Below, one piece after another: positions 1-9,483 of a stretch of 64,000 nucleotides of DNA. The position numbers and the translations under genes were made by a program. How positions within the stretch are numbered: position 1 is the stretch's first letter; every line of letters starts with the position of its first letter. The notes beneath the pieces were generated by a model, which was not told the DNA's origin, did not search any database, and was given only the letters and a program-made list of their open reading frames with translations. The DNA comes from Bacteroidota bacterium. GTDB taxonomy: Bacteria; Bacteroidota; Bacteroidia; Chitinophagales; Chitinophagaceae. Location: NCBI GenBank assembly GCA_018268105.1, contig JAFDXG010000087.1, positions 1-64,000 of the forward strand, written 5' to 3'.

Positions 1-344
1 ACGTTTCCATCAAGGCTCAACTCTCCCATGATTACATACTCAGACAGCCGTTCTGCATTGGGTAGCTGCTCACTTGCACCCATAATACCAAGGGCTATAG
101 GAAGATCAAAAGCGGTTCCTGTTTTTTTGATATCTGCTGGTGCAAGATTGATTATTACTTTAGTACGCGGCATAAAATACCCGATACTTTTCAGGGTGCT
201 TTCAATACGCTGTTCGCTTTCTTTTACTGCATTATCAGGTAGCCCTACCATATAAAACTTTTGTCCGCTGGTTACGTTTACTTCAACAGTAATCGTAAGG
301 GCTTCAACTCCATAAACAGCACTTCCGTAGGTTTTGACTAACAT
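1..344 (-). CDS. YifB/ComM family Mg-chelatase-like AAA ATPase, N-terminal part
   Basis: The start ATG lies at 344 and the reading frame runs off the left edge, so only about 114 residues are seen. The translation begins MLVKTYGSAVYGVEAL and continues with VGLPDNAVKESEQR, INLAPADIKKTG, FDLPIALGI and YVIMGELSLDG. This is the N-terminal ChlI/Lon-like fold of the YifB (ComM) family; the AAA ATPase core lies outside the window. ComM in other bacteria is a hexameric helicase that helps branch migration during natural transformation. That role is known for the family and is not tested here. A 147-base AT-rich spacer separates it from the next gene on the same strand. Confidence 0.9.
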   Translation of the reverse strand, partial: MLVKTYGSAVYGVEALTITVEVNVTSGQKFYMVGLPDNAVKESEQRIESTLKSIGYFMPRTKVIINLAPADIKKTGTAFDLPIALGIMGASEQLPNAERLSEYVIMGELSLDGN

Positions 345-491
345 GCAAAAAGGTTAGCAGTGAAGAATGGTTTGAAATTAAGGAATTAAATTTACATTCC
401 TTCAACTTGTTGACCCTATGAATGGTACTCTTTAAACTAAAAGAAGTTTAAAAAAGAAAGAGATAAAATTGAAATACTTTCATATTGACTA

Positions 492-1249
492 TTATAGATA
501 GCTGAGCCACCATTTTTCTCTATGATTGGTTTTATACCTGTCGTACCATTTACAAACAGGATACAGTGCCACTACAACTACAATCCATATTAAATATACA
601 CCGGGCAAATCAAAGCCTTCACCTGGTATAGCAAATTTGAATGGTATCCCGGGTTCTCCTGCCATACCTTCTGCCGCAGAGTGCCCTCGTGCCAAAAACA
701 ACGAGATATTGATAAGTTGAAGCAGAAAAAAATGAATGATATAATAGAAGAAGGGTACCCGCCCATAAACAATAATAATTTTTGACAACCCGCTTCCCTC
801 TTTTTTTACCAGGGCAAGAAAAACAAATGCTACTCCTATTGTAAGGCTGAGGTACAGTAAAGATGGAGGATACTTTTGAACATTCACAAATGAAAGCAAA
901 GTATATAAATTGTTTTTTTGCACCGACCAGGGAAATGGATCTCCATATAAGTTTGTAAATCGAAGTGTAACAAAAAAAAGCAAAACCCCAACTCCCAACC
1001 ACAGCAATATCTTTTTTCGTTGAGACAATTCATAGCGGGTAAATAGTTTGCCGCAGCAGTATCCTACTATCATCAAACCCGACCAGGGAAGGAACGGATA
1101 AAAAATACCAAATCAAGCGGATCGTTCCCCAATGCACATTTATGAAAAAAATCTCTGGTATGATCAAGCGCCATGATAATCATCACTAACCCCCGCAGCA
1201 AATCAATTGATTTTATTCTTTCTCTCGGAGCTGTTAATACCATTTGCAT
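492..1249 (-). pseudogene. DUF1624 (heparan-alpha-glucosaminide acetyltransferase-like) membrane protein, internally deleted
   Basis: Two parts of one DUF1624 protein are present in different frames. The first part starts at ATG 1249 and reads [20 protein letters not shown], then TRDFFHK and NDPLDL, the diagnostic N-terminus with its first membrane helix. The second part starts near 1100 with [20 protein letters not shown], continues with YGRVPFFYYIIHF and LARGHS, and ends in WWLSYL at 492, the normal C-terminus. From memory the family has roughly 370 residues. About 120 residues of the middle membrane region are missing at the joint near 1105-1125, and the frame shifts there. The downstream frame stays open for 194 codons from ATG 1076, so the lesion may be recent. 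It lies 21 bases after the CPBP gene on the same strand. A functional short protein from 1076 cannot be excluded but would lack the catalytic N-terminus. Confidence 0.8.
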
Positions 1250-1270
1250 AAATTGACCCGGTGGTTATAA

Positions 1271-1987
1271 TTAATGGATGGTGATTAAACTGAGCAGGTT
1301 GTGATAAACGACAGCAGAAAATACATTCCTTGTTTTACGCACCAGCAATCCTAATAGAAATCCTTCTAATGTCATTCTCAGAAAAATAAAGATATCAAAA
1401 TGAAATGGCAATGTCAATCCATAAGCAAGGCCAAATAATATACTTGTTATAATTACCGGCCATCCAAATTTTACTTCCAAAAGCTTCCAGTCAGGATATG
1501 GGAATATTCGGGTAAGTAATGCCAGTAAAATACCCCTGAATAATAACTCTTCCTGTAATCCGGGTAAGGTTGCCTGAAATGCGATTGCTTCAGGATGAAA
1601 TTGAAAAGGGTCATCGGATATATAGTAATTAAAAATGAAACGTATTAAAAAATACAGAATACAAATCAGCAGAATTTTACCCGATCCTCTCCAATTGATT
1701 TTACTGGTAAGCCCAAACTTCTTTACACTTATTGAGGGTATAATAAAACAGCTAAATAATTCAAACAGGAATGCGGCAAAATTTCCAATCCAGTTATATT
1801 GTTGTCCCGGAAAAATAATAACAAAGGAAAATGCAGCCAGCAGGAAGTTGCTTAACAGGCAGGCAATGACTAAGTATACTATCAAACGGTAATCAGCATG
1901 ATAATTACCAGATCTGACGGCAAGGAAATAGACAGGCGTCAATAAAAGAATGTGTAATAGTGATTCGGCAATCGTTGCTATGATCAT
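1271..1987 (-). CDS. CPBP family intramembrane glutamic endopeptidase
   Basis: This is a polytopic membrane protein of about 238 residues. It carries the CPBP (CAAX protease / bacteriocin-processing) signature GLQEELLFRG, with the paired glutamates near residues 146-147 and the arginine near 151. A second motif has FGLAYG followed by histidine in LPFHFD, and a last motif VYHNLL has the C-terminal histidine. The family cleaves prenylated or peptide substrates inside the membrane; bacterial members are mostly of unknown substrate. An upstream in-frame TTG at 2011 would add eight residues, but the ATG at 1987 puts the first hydrophobic segment right at the N-terminus and is preferred. It is likely cotranscribed with the broken DUF1624 gene. 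Confidence 0.85.
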   Translation of the reverse strand: MIIATIAESLLHILLLTPVYFLAVRSGNYHADYRLIVYLVIACLLSNFLLAAFSFVIIFPGQQYNWIGNFAAFLFELFSCFIIPSISVKKFGLTSKINWRGSGKILLICILYFLIRFIFNYYISDDPFQFHPEAIAFQATLPGLQEELLFRGILLALLTRIFPYPDWKLLEVKFGWPVIITSILFGLAYGLTLPFHFDIFIFLRMTLEGFLLGLLVRKTRNVFSAVVYHNLLSLITIH

Positions 1988-2080
1988 GTGTAAAAGGTAA
2001 CACAAAAACAAATGCCGCCAACCTTTGATTGTGCGGCATTTTTACTTTTTTAAGGGTCTGGTATCTATTTCATCTGTATT

Positions 2081-2653
2081 TTATTTCAGCTTAAATACTA
2101 TACCTACCTGGAAATTGGTAATATCATAACCGGCTTCAGCATTAAAACCAAAAGTAGGAGTTACAAAATAAGATGCACCCACAAAAGCCCCAAAAACAGG
2201 TATAACTTTGTTCTCATCATAATCATGATCATTGCGGTATTGATAATGATGGAAGCCGATACCTGTTGAAAAGCCGCCATAGGTATCCAAACCTTTTACC
2301 CGCCAGCCATAATGCCATGCCGATCTTATGCCTGCTATTATGGTCCGAACATGGTAGTCATTATGATGTCCCCCATTAGAAAATGATGCCCCGATTTCAG
2401 GACCCAGGGTTATCACACCCGGACCACCCTGCCACAATCCCCATTCTACAGCGAGCTTTGTTCCAAAATCTCTCTTGTAATAATGGTCGTTGTACTCTGC
2501 ACCTATCCCTACCCCTGCATTCAGCAGAACACTTCCTTTGCGCATTGGTGTTACAGGAGATTTATTGGTTTGGGCATCAACAATTAAAAAACCGGATAAC
2601 AAAATGACAGAAACAAATAGATTTTTTTTGCAATAACTATAATTCTTTTTCAT
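2081..2653 (-). CDS. small outer-membrane beta-barrel-like protein
   Basis: The protein has about 190 residues with a signal peptide (charged start MKKNYSYCKKN, hydrophobic stretch LFVSVILLSGFLI, cut near VDAQ). The rest alternates Gly, Tyr and aromatic residues in short amphipathic strands, with turns rich in Asn, Asp and His (SNGGHHNDYH, HHYQYRNDHDYDEN). It ends in a strand finishing VFKLK, as in small outer-membrane barrels. An ATG nine bases upstream (2662) is possible, but the signal peptide favours 2653. No enzyme motif is seen. The His/Asp-rich loops could bind metal, which is speculative. Confidence 0.65.
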   Translation of the reverse strand: MKKNYSYCKKNLFVSVILLSGFLIVDAQTNKSPVTPMRKGSVLLNAGVGIGAEYNDHYYKRDFGTKLAVEWGLWQGGPGVITLGPEIGASFSNGGHHNDYHVRTIIAGIRSAWHYGWRVKGLDTYGGFSTGIGFHHYQYRNDHDYDENKVIPVFGAFVGASYFVTPTFGFNAEAGYDITNFQVGIVFKLK

Positions 2654-2781
2654 GTGCTGCATTAGTCAAATTTGATACCAGTTACAACATAAGATGAGAA
2701 TATTTTTTATCATTTATATTTAAAATTACATACAACAAATTGCCTCTATAATTTTTGTAACTTTATCGACTTTCAGAACCG

Positions 2782-5553
2782 ATGCTTGTCATGAAAATTA
2801 AGATCAGTAAAAAACTATTATTATTAAGCAGCACCTTGCTCACCGCCCTGATAGTAACTACCAGCCTGATTGGGCATAAAAAGGTAGATTACAATACTGA
2901 GGTAAAGCCATTGTTTAATAAAAAATGTATTTCCTGCCATGGTGGCGTAAAAAAAGAATCTGGATTCAGCCTGTTATTTCGTTCTGAAGCATTAGGTAAA
3001 ACTGAGAGCGGCAAACCGGCAATCATACCCGGTGATCCTGACAAAAGTGAGATGATCAGGAGAATTACCACCAACGACCCCGAAGACCGGATGCCCTATA
3101 AGCATGATCCGCTTTCTGATAAAGAGATTGATATGCTGAAACAGTGGATTAAAGAAGGTGCACAATGGGGCGATCATTGGGCCTACGTAAAAATAAAACC
3201 TGTAGCTGTACCTGATATTTCAGGGGGATTTTTTGGTAGTGATGCCTCCGGCAGAAAATGGGTGAAAAATGAAGTGGATAATTTTATATATGCAAAACTC
3301 AAAGAAGAAAAATTAACTCCTTCTGCCCAGGCTGAAAAAGCTACATTAGCCCGAAGGGTCAGCCTTGATATTACCGGGTTGCCCCCCACAGCCGAAATGG
3401 TAAAAAAGTTTGAGAATGATAATCAACCTGAGGCTTATGAGCGACTGGTTGAAAATCTTCTTGCCTCACCGCAATACGGTGAACGCTGGACTGCCATGTG
3501 GCTTGACCTTGCCCGGTATGCAGATAGCAAAGGTTATGAAAAGGACGGTTATCGCTCTATTTGGAGGTATCGCGACTGGCTTATCAATGCTTTTAATTCT
3601 GATATGCCTTATGATCGTTTTCTTACTGAACAACTGGCCGGCGACCTTATGCCCAACCCCACCAACGAACAACTGATTGCTACCGCTTTCAGCCGAAACA
3701 GTATGAATAATGATGAGGGCGGAACAGACAATGAAGAGTTTAGAACGTCTGAAGTTATAGACCGGGTGAATACCACCTGGGAAACCATGCTGGGAACCAC
3801 TTTTGCATGTGTGCAATGCCATAGTCATCCTTACGACCCGTTTAAGCATGAAGAGTATTATAAGTTCATGGCTTTTTTTAATAATACCCGTGATGAAGAT
3901 GTGCCTGGTGATTATCCCGTTCTCAGAGAATTTAAAGAAGAGGATCAAAAAAAATTTGACTTTCTTAAAAAATGGTTGCTTGAGAATGCCTCAAATGAAC
4001 AGGCTCACGAAATGATGACTTTTGCAAAAACATGGCAACCGGCAATATATAGTTATCATGCAGATAATTTCATCAATAGCCAGCTCTCAGAAGTATATCT
4101 TGCATTTAGGAAAGATGCATCCTGCCGGCTTCCCGAAGTTCCGCTTAATAGCAGATCGCAACTAACTTTCCGGTATACATCAGGCATTGCCGATGGGAAA
4201 TGGGAGATTCATATTGATAGTATCAATGGGCGCACTATAGGTACCTCCATCTTACCTCTGACTAAAGGCTGGTCAATTCATACCATTAGCATCACACCAA
4301 CAGAGGGTGTGCATGATCTGTATTTTACGTATACTAACCCTCATGCAAAAAAAGGGACTCAGGATAACCTGGCAGTATTTGACTGGTTCAGTTTTTCTTC
4401 TGCCTTTCCCGGAAAAGGAACATCAGGCTACGATTCCGCTTATGCTTACTACACACACCTGATAGTTGCTGATGCAAAACAGCAAACACCCATTATGATG
4501 GAAAATCCTAAAGAGATGTTCCGCCCTACACATTTGTTTATTCGTGGTAGCTGGCTCAATAAAGGTCCCGAAGAGCAACCCGATGTGCCTCACTCCCTTA
4601 ACCCAATGCCTGCAAATGCTCCAAAAAACCGGCTCGGTCTGGCTATGTGGCTCACCAGTAAAGACAACCCGCTTACCGCAAGAACTATGGTTAACCGCAT
4701 CTGGGAGCAATTGATGGGAAAGGGTATAGTTGAAACGCTTGAAGATCTTGGCACCCAGGGCATACCACCAACCCACCAGCAATTGCTGGACTGGCTGAGT
4801 TGGAAATTTATATACGAAGATAAATGGAGCATTAAAAAACTTGTCAAAAGAATAGTGATGTCTGCAACATATAGACAGACATCAGTGGTAAGTGATGAAA
4901 TGTTGAAAAAGGATCCTTTTAATAAATTCTATGCCCGTGGGCCACGGGTACGCCTAACCGCAGAACAAATTCGTGATCAGGCGCTGGCAGTATCTGGATT
5001 GCTCAGTCATAAAATGTTTGGTAAAAGTGTAATGCCTTACCAACCCAGGGGTATTTGGCGTTCCCCTTACGATGGCAATGTTTGGGAAAAAAGTACAGGG
5101 GAAGATCAGTACCGCAGGGCAATTTATACTTATTGGAAACGCACTTCTCCCTATCCGACTATGTTAAGTTTTGATGCTACTGCCAGGGAGGTTTGCCTGG
5201 CAAGGCGAATTGCTACTAATACACCGTTACAGGCATTGGCAACGTTGAACGATAATGCTTTTCTTGAAATGGCAAGGCATCTTGCAACGAGAATGGAGAA
5301 AGAAGGAGGTAATGATGCAGCGATGCAGATAAGTAAGGGTTATGAGATGACGATGTTTCATCCGGTAAGTAGAGAAAAGCTGGAAGCGTTATTAAAACTA
5401 TATAACAAAGCAGTAATAGCATTTGAAAAAGATAAAGACAAAGCCTGTGAAATGATAAATAGAGGGAATGATAATACAGACCCGGGCAAAGCTGCCCTTA
5501 TACTGGTAGCCAATGCTATGCTGAACCTTGATGAATTTATAACGAAGAATTAA
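2782..5553 (+). CDS. PSCyt1-DUF1549-DUF1553 di-haem protein with CBM6-like insert (module A)
   Basis: The exported protein has 923 residues. A hydrophobic signal/anchor spans about residues 10-30 (alternative ATG at 2791). A Planctomycete-type cytochrome domain follows, with haem motif CISCH at 49-53 and the MPYK...LSDKEIDMLKQWIKEGA tail. DUF1549 covers about 165-400 and includes SLDITGLPPT, YGERWTAMWLDLARYAD and a second haem-type motif CVQCH near 345. DUF1553 covers about 610-900, from NRLGLAMWLTSKDNPLTART onward. Between them, at about 420-540, lies a beta-rich domain with LTFRYTSGIADGKWEIHIDS, GVHDLYFTY and LAVFDWFSF. This matches the CBM6 carbohydrate-binding pattern. The stop overlaps the next start (TAATG), so it is translationally coupled to DUF1501. 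The family activity is uncharacterised; a redox role on carbohydrate is inferred. Confidence 0.92.
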   Translation: MLVMKIKISKKLLLLSSTLLTALIVTTSLIGHKKVDYNTEVKPLFNKKCISCHGGVKKESGFSLLFRSEALGKTESGKPAIIPGDPDKSEMIRRITTNDPEDRMPYKHDPLSDKEIDMLKQWIKEGAQWGDHWAYVKIKPVAVPDISGGFFGSDASGRKWVKNEVDNFIYAKLKEEKLTPSAQAEKATLARRVSLDITGLPPTAEMVKKFENDNQPEAYERLVENLLASPQYGERWTAMWLDLARYADSKGYEKDGYRSIWRYRDWLINAFNSDMPYDRFLTEQLAGDLMPNPTNEQLIATAFSRNSMNNDEGGTDNEEFRTSEVIDRVNTTWETMLGTTFACVQCHSHPYDPFKHEEYYKFMAFFNNTRDEDVPGDYPVLREFKEEDQKKFDFLKKWLLENASNEQAHEMMTFAKTWQPAIYSYHADNFINSQLSEVYLAFRKDASCRLPEVPLNSRSQLTFRYTSGIADGKWEIHIDSINGRTIGTSILPLTKGWSIHTISITPTEGVHDLYFTYTNPHAKKGTQDNLAVFDWFSFSSAFPGKGTSGYDSAYAYYTHLIVADAKQQTPIMMENPKEMFRPTHLFIRGSWLNKGPEEQPDVPHSLNPMPANAPKNRLGLAMWLTSKDNPLTARTMVNRIWEQLMGKGIVETLEDLGTQGIPPTHQQLLDWLSWKFIYEDKWSIKKLVKRIVMSATYRQTSVVSDEMLKKDPFNKFYARGPRVRLTAEQIRDQALAVSGLLSHKMFGKSVMPYQPRGIWRSPYDGNVWEKSTGEDQYRRAIYTYWKRTSPYPTMLSFDATAREVCLARRIATNTPLQALATLNDNAFLEMARHLATRMEKEGGNDAAMQISKGYEMTMFHPVSREKLEALLKLYNKAVIAFEKDKDKACEMINRGNDNTDPGKAALILVANAMLNLDEFITKN

Positions 5554-7064
5554 TGACAAAAAAAGAATTAAACAATCATCGCCTGTTTAGTGAAGCCAAT
5601 CACGAAGCACTTCACTTTGTTACAAGACGTCATTTTTTAAAAGACAGTGTAACAGGCCTTGGTGCAATGGCGCTTGGGTCGCTGCTGGCAGGCTGCGACT
5701 GGTTGGGATCAAAAGATAAATCTGCTATAGTATTCGATAGTGCTAATCCTTTGGCGGGTAAACCCCCGCTATTTCCCGGCAGAGCCAAATCTGTAATTTA
5801 TCTGCACATGGCGGGCGCACCGTCGCAACTGGAGCTTTTTGATTACAAGCCCGACCTGATAAAATTAGACGGTCAGGATTGTCCCCAGTCATTATTGGAG
5901 GGGAAACGTTTTGCCTTTATACGGGGCGTTCCCAAGATGCTTGGACCTTATGCCCATTTTGCTCAGCGTGGGCAAAGTGGTGCATGGATATCGGAGCATT
6001 TGCCACATCTCACAACAGTGGTAGATGAACTTAGCTTTTTGAAAGCAGTTAAAACGGATCAGTTTAACCATGCCCCCGCACAACTCCTTATGCATACCGG
6101 ATCGGCACGTCTTGGGCGCCCCAGTATTGGTGCCTGGGCAAGTTATGGGCTGGGTACAGAAAACAGCAACCTGCCTGCTTTTGTAGTATTAACTTCCGGT
6201 GGTCGTAATCCCGATGCCGGTAAAAGTGTTTGGGGAAGCGGCTTTCTGCCTTCGGTATACCAGGGGGTGCAGTGCAGGTCAGAAGGCGACCCTGTACTCT
6301 TCATCAACAACCCGGAAGGGATTAGCAATGATATGCGTAAAGCATCTATTGACGCTATCAATGAAGTGAACCAGCGGTCATACAAGGAATTTAAAGATCC
6401 GGAAATTCTTTCCCGAATTTCACAATATGAAATGGCATACAAAATGCAGATGTCTGTGCCTGAAGCAATGGATATAAGTGATGAACCGGCATATATACAT
6501 GAGATGTATGGTACCCATCCCGGAAAAGAAAGTTTTGCCAACAATGCTTTGCTAGCAAGAAAGTTGGTGGAAAAAGGAGTACGGTATGTACAACTCTTTG
6601 ACTGGGGATGGGATTCTCATGGTACAAGTGCAGGCGATTCACTCGAAATTTCATTTGTAAATAAATGCAGAAGTGTAGATCGTGCTACTACGGCTTTGTT
6701 GCTGGATTTGAAACAACGCGGATTGCTTGACGAAACCTTAGTAGTGTGGGGTGGGGAATTTGGCCGTACACCTATGCAGGAAAACCGGGAAGGCAAAGTG
6801 CAGGCATATAAAGGCAGGGATCATCATGCAGAGGCATTCACCATCTGGATGGCTGGCGGGGGAATAAAAAAAGGAACCAGTTATGGTGAGACCGATCCGG
6901 TGGGATATAGCGCAATTAGCGGACAAGTTTCTCCTTATGATATACAGTCTACAATTTTAAATCAGCTGGGTTTCAATCACGAAACATTTACTTACGAGTT
7001 TCAGGGAAGAAATTTCAAACTTACTGATGTTTATGGACGTGTAATAAATGAAATTATAGCGTAG
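5553..7064 (+). CDS. DUF1501 exported protein (module A)
   Basis: The 503-residue protein begins with a twin-arginine-like export signal (TRRHFLKDSVTG followed by a hydrophobic segment) and a lipobox-like LLAGC with cysteine 48. It may therefore be a Tat-exported lipoprotein. The body is DUF1501, a branch of the alkaline-phosphatase/sulfatase-like clan. It shows IYLHMAGAPSQLELFDYKP near the start, the conserved DWGWDSHG region, the GGEFGRTPM motif and a GRDHH motif that would bind metal. DUF1501 genes are nearly always next to PSCyt1/DUF1549/DUF1553 genes, as here with a one-base overlap. The reaction is unknown; a hydrolase fold does not prove hydrolase activity in this family. Confidence 0.92.
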   Translation: MTKKELNNHRLFSEANHEALHFVTRRHFLKDSVTGLGAMALGSLLAGCDWLGSKDKSAIVFDSANPLAGKPPLFPGRAKSVIYLHMAGAPSQLELFDYKPDLIKLDGQDCPQSLLEGKRFAFIRGVPKMLGPYAHFAQRGQSGAWISEHLPHLTTVVDELSFLKAVKTDQFNHAPAQLLMHTGSARLGRPSIGAWASYGLGTENSNLPAFVVLTSGGRNPDAGKSVWGSGFLPSVYQGVQCRSEGDPVLFINNPEGISNDMRKASIDAINEVNQRSYKEFKDPEILSRISQYEMAYKMQMSVPEAMDISDEPAYIHEMYGTHPGKESFANNALLARKLVEKGVRYVQLFDWGWDSHGTSAGDSLEISFVNKCRSVDRATTALLLDLKQRGLLDETLVVWGGEFGRTPMQENREGKVQAYKGRDHHAEAFTIWMAGGGIKKGTSYGETDPVGYSAISGQVSPYDIQSTILNQLGFNHETFTYEFQGRNFKLTDVYGRVINEIIA

Positions 7065-7095
7065 TTTTATTATCTCAGATATTTCAATTGAACTT

Positions 7096-8028
7096 ATGCC
7101 CCTGAACCGCAGAAAATTTATTGGCACTACTGCCGCATTGGGTGGAGCAATGCTTGCACCTTTGACTTCTCAAAATATGAATAAGCCCTTGTTTACTATA
7201 CCGGCAGATTTTACCTTAAAAATTATGGCGACCAACTGGGGATTTCCGGGTACGGTTGATGAATTTTGTGCCAGGGCAAAAAAAGAAGGATATGATGGTA
7301 TAGAAATGTGGTGGCCCGGCAATAAAGATCAACAGGATATTCTTTTTAACGCCATTAAAGAGCATAATCTCGAGATTGGGTTTTTGTGCGGATCCGGAGA
7401 TAGTAATTTTGAAAGTCATCTCCGGCAATTCAAATCCCAGATCGATGCAGTTATTTCCAGGCAAATACAACGACCACTGTATATCAATTGCCATTCAGGA
7501 AAAGATTATTTTTCTTTTGAACAAAACAGTCAGTTTATCAGCTATACTATTGATGCAAGTAAAAAAAGTGGTATCCCCATTTCCCATGAAACCCATCGTT
7601 CCAGAATTTTATTTGCTGCTCCTGTGGCAAGACATTATGCAGAAACAATACCCGGATTGCGGATAACACTTGATATTTCGCACTGGTGTAATGTGCATGA
7701 ATCTTTATTGCACGACCAGGAAGAAACAATAAACCTGATTCTACGGAGAACAGATCATATACACGCAAGAGTTGGTCATGCAGAGGGTCCGCAGGTGAAT
7801 GATCCCAGAGCGCCGGAATGGGATGCCGCTGTAAAAAGACATATAGAATGGTGGGACAAAGTAGTTGCTTTTAAAATAAATCAGGGTATAAAAAGGTTGT
7901 CCTTTCTTACTGAATTTGGGCCGCCGGATTACCTGCCTGTTTTACCGTATACCAGGCAACCGGTTGCCAGCCAGTGGGATATCAACGTATATATGATGCA
8001 TCTGCTTCGGAAAAGATATACCAATTAG
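7096..8028 (+). CDS. exported sugar phosphate isomerase/epimerase family TIM-barrel protein
   Basis: The protein has 310 residues. The N-terminus MPLNRRKFIGTTAALGGAML is a Tat-type signal, so this TIM barrel of the xylose-isomerase-like AP endonuclease 2 clan probably works in the periplasm. Family features are YDGIEMWWPG, YINCHSGKDYFS, ISHETHRSR, LDISHW, HIHARVGHAEGPQ and the C-terminal LTEFGPP. The acidic and histidine residues are arranged for a divalent metal. Related exported barrels occur with 3-keto-sugar and inositol-type pathways, where they isomerise or dehydrate oxidised sugars. It starts 31 bases after DUF1501 and ends 24 bases before the DUF2231 gene, inside the same operon. Module B has no such gene. 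The exact substrate cannot be read from the sequence. Confidence 0.85.
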   Translation: MPLNRRKFIGTTAALGGAMLAPLTSQNMNKPLFTIPADFTLKIMATNWGFPGTVDEFCARAKKEGYDGIEMWWPGNKDQQDILFNAIKEHNLEIGFLCGSGDSNFESHLRQFKSQIDAVISRQIQRPLYINCHSGKDYFSFEQNSQFISYTIDASKKSGIPISHETHRSRILFAAPVARHYAETIPGLRITLDISHWCNVHESLLHDQEETINLILRRTDHIHARVGHAEGPQVNDPRAPEWDAAVKRHIEWWDKVVAFKINQGIKRLSFLTEFGPPDYLPVLPYTRQPVASQWDINVYMMHLLRKRYTN

Positions 8029-8052
8029 TAAAGAATTTTTTGTCCTGCCAAT

Positions 8053-9471
8053 ATGATATTATTAAGTTTATCAGATTTTATAGGAAGGTTTCACCCGGTT
8101 ATTGTACATCTGCCTATTGGTATTTTACTATTAGGAGTACTGCTGCACTGGCTGAGCAGGAGTACCCGGTTTGGGAATCTGCAACCAGCAGTCAGAATAG
8201 TACTGTTGCTGGGTGCGATTTCGGCTGTCATTTCATGCATCAGTGGCTGGCTGCTTGGCAGAGGAGGAGATTATGATCCTGATATTTTGAACCGGCATCG
8301 CTGGGTGGGAATCGGAACAGCGGTAATCGCAATTTTGTACTATCTGAATTATGCAAAAAAAACCGGGCAAAAACTGCCTGTGACTTTACCGTATATATTG
8401 TCTGTATTGCTATTGCTGCTGATAACTTTTACAGGTCATCTCGGTGGAACACTCACTCACGGAGAAGGATACCTTACACAGGATTTATTTCAGGAAGAAG
8501 AAACAAAAGCGATCAAAAAAATTATTCCTGATGTGCAGCAGGCGGTTGCTTATAGCGATATCATACAACCGGTTTTGCACAATAAATGCTATAGCTGCCA
8601 TAGCAGTTCAAAACAAAAAGGAAAGTTACGCCTGGATACCAAAGAATTTATTGAGAAAGGCGGGAAGGACGGTAAGGTATTGGTGCCCGGCAAAAGCGAT
8701 GAAAGTGAAGTGTATGAAAGGCTGCTCCTTGATCCACTGGAAAAAAAGCATATGCCTCCTAAAGGAAGGCCCCAACTAACGGAGGCGGAAACCAATATCA
8801 TTCACTGGTGGATAAATGCCGGGGCAAGTTTTGATCAAAAAGTGAAAGACCTGCCTCAGGATGAAAAAATAAAACCTGTATTGCTTGCATTGCAAAGCAA
8901 TAATATTGCTGCTCCTTCAAAACCCGATGTACCTGAAACACCTGTAGCTGCGGCGTCTGCAGAACTCATTGGTAAGCTCAAAAAAGCAGGTATTACAGTG
9001 ATACCAGTGTCTGCGGAAAGTAATTATCTTTCCGTAAGTTTCATAAGTGTTCCATTGAAGGGTGATAGTGCGGTAAAGCTGCTTGAATCCCTGGCTCCTC
9101 AAATAGTTTGGCTGAAACTCAGTGATACAAAAATCACAGATGCAGCCATGACTTCAGTGGCCAAACTCACTAACTTAACCCGGTTGAGCCTCGATCATAC
9201 AAATATTACCGACAAAGGTGTTGCAATGCTGCAACCTCTTACCCGGTTGCAATACTTTAATATTGTGGCAACTGAAATTACCGGCAACGGATTAACAGCG
9301 CTGAAGGGTTTACAGGAGCTTCAAACAATATATATCTATCAATCCGGAATTCTGAAAGCGGACTCATCTCTTTTAAGAAAAACATTTCCTAAAGCTATCA
9401 TAGATACCGGTGGTTATCAGTTACCAATTCTGGAAGGAGATACTTCTATAGTGAAAAAGAAAAATGATTAA
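8053..9471 (+). CDS. DUF2231 membrane domain - cytochrome c - leucine-rich repeat protein (module A)
   Basis: The protein has 472 residues. Residues about 10-140 form a four-helix DUF2231-like membrane domain with histidines at 14, 19, 82, 129 and 136. The motifs are FHPVIVHLPIG, RHRW and GHLGGTLTHG. A PSCyt1-type cytochrome follows, with haem motif CYSCH at 179-183 and its C-terminal KKHMPPKGRPQLTEAE. After a linker, residues about 340-440 contain leucine-rich repeats (LTRLSLDHTNITDKGVAML and similar). Five histidines in a membrane domain joined to a c-type haem suggest electron transfer across or at the membrane (inference). It is the last gene of the operon and converges on the M1 peptidase gene with only a dozen bases between stops. 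No clear terminator is seen there. Confidence 0.88.
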   Translation: MILLSLSDFIGRFHPVIVHLPIGILLLGVLLHWLSRSTRFGNLQPAVRIVLLLGAISAVISCISGWLLGRGGDYDPDILNRHRWVGIGTAVIAILYYLNYAKKTGQKLPVTLPYILSVLLLLLITFTGHLGGTLTHGEGYLTQDLFQEEETKAIKKIIPDVQQAVAYSDIIQPVLHNKCYSCHSSSKQKGKLRLDTKEFIEKGGKDGKVLVPGKSDESEVYERLLLDPLEKKHMPPKGRPQLTEAETNIIHWWINAGASFDQKVKDLPQDEKIKPVLLALQSNNIAAPSKPDVPETPVAAASAELIGKLKKAGITVIPVSAESNYLSVSFISVPLKGDSAVKLLESLAPQIVWLKLSDTKITDAAMTSVAKLTNLTRLSLDHTNITDKGVAMLQPLTRLQYFNIVATEITGNGLTALKGLQELQTIYIYQSGILKADSSLLRKTFPKAIIDTGGYQLPILEGDTSIVKKKND

Positions 9472-9483
9472 TTGTATATCGTA

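Noticed and set aside
2782..9471. Idea that module A is part of an electron chain for nitrogen or sulfur respiration
   Set aside because: No nitrite, nitrate or sulfur enzyme signatures are seen. The carbohydrate-binding insert and sugar isomerase point elsewhere.
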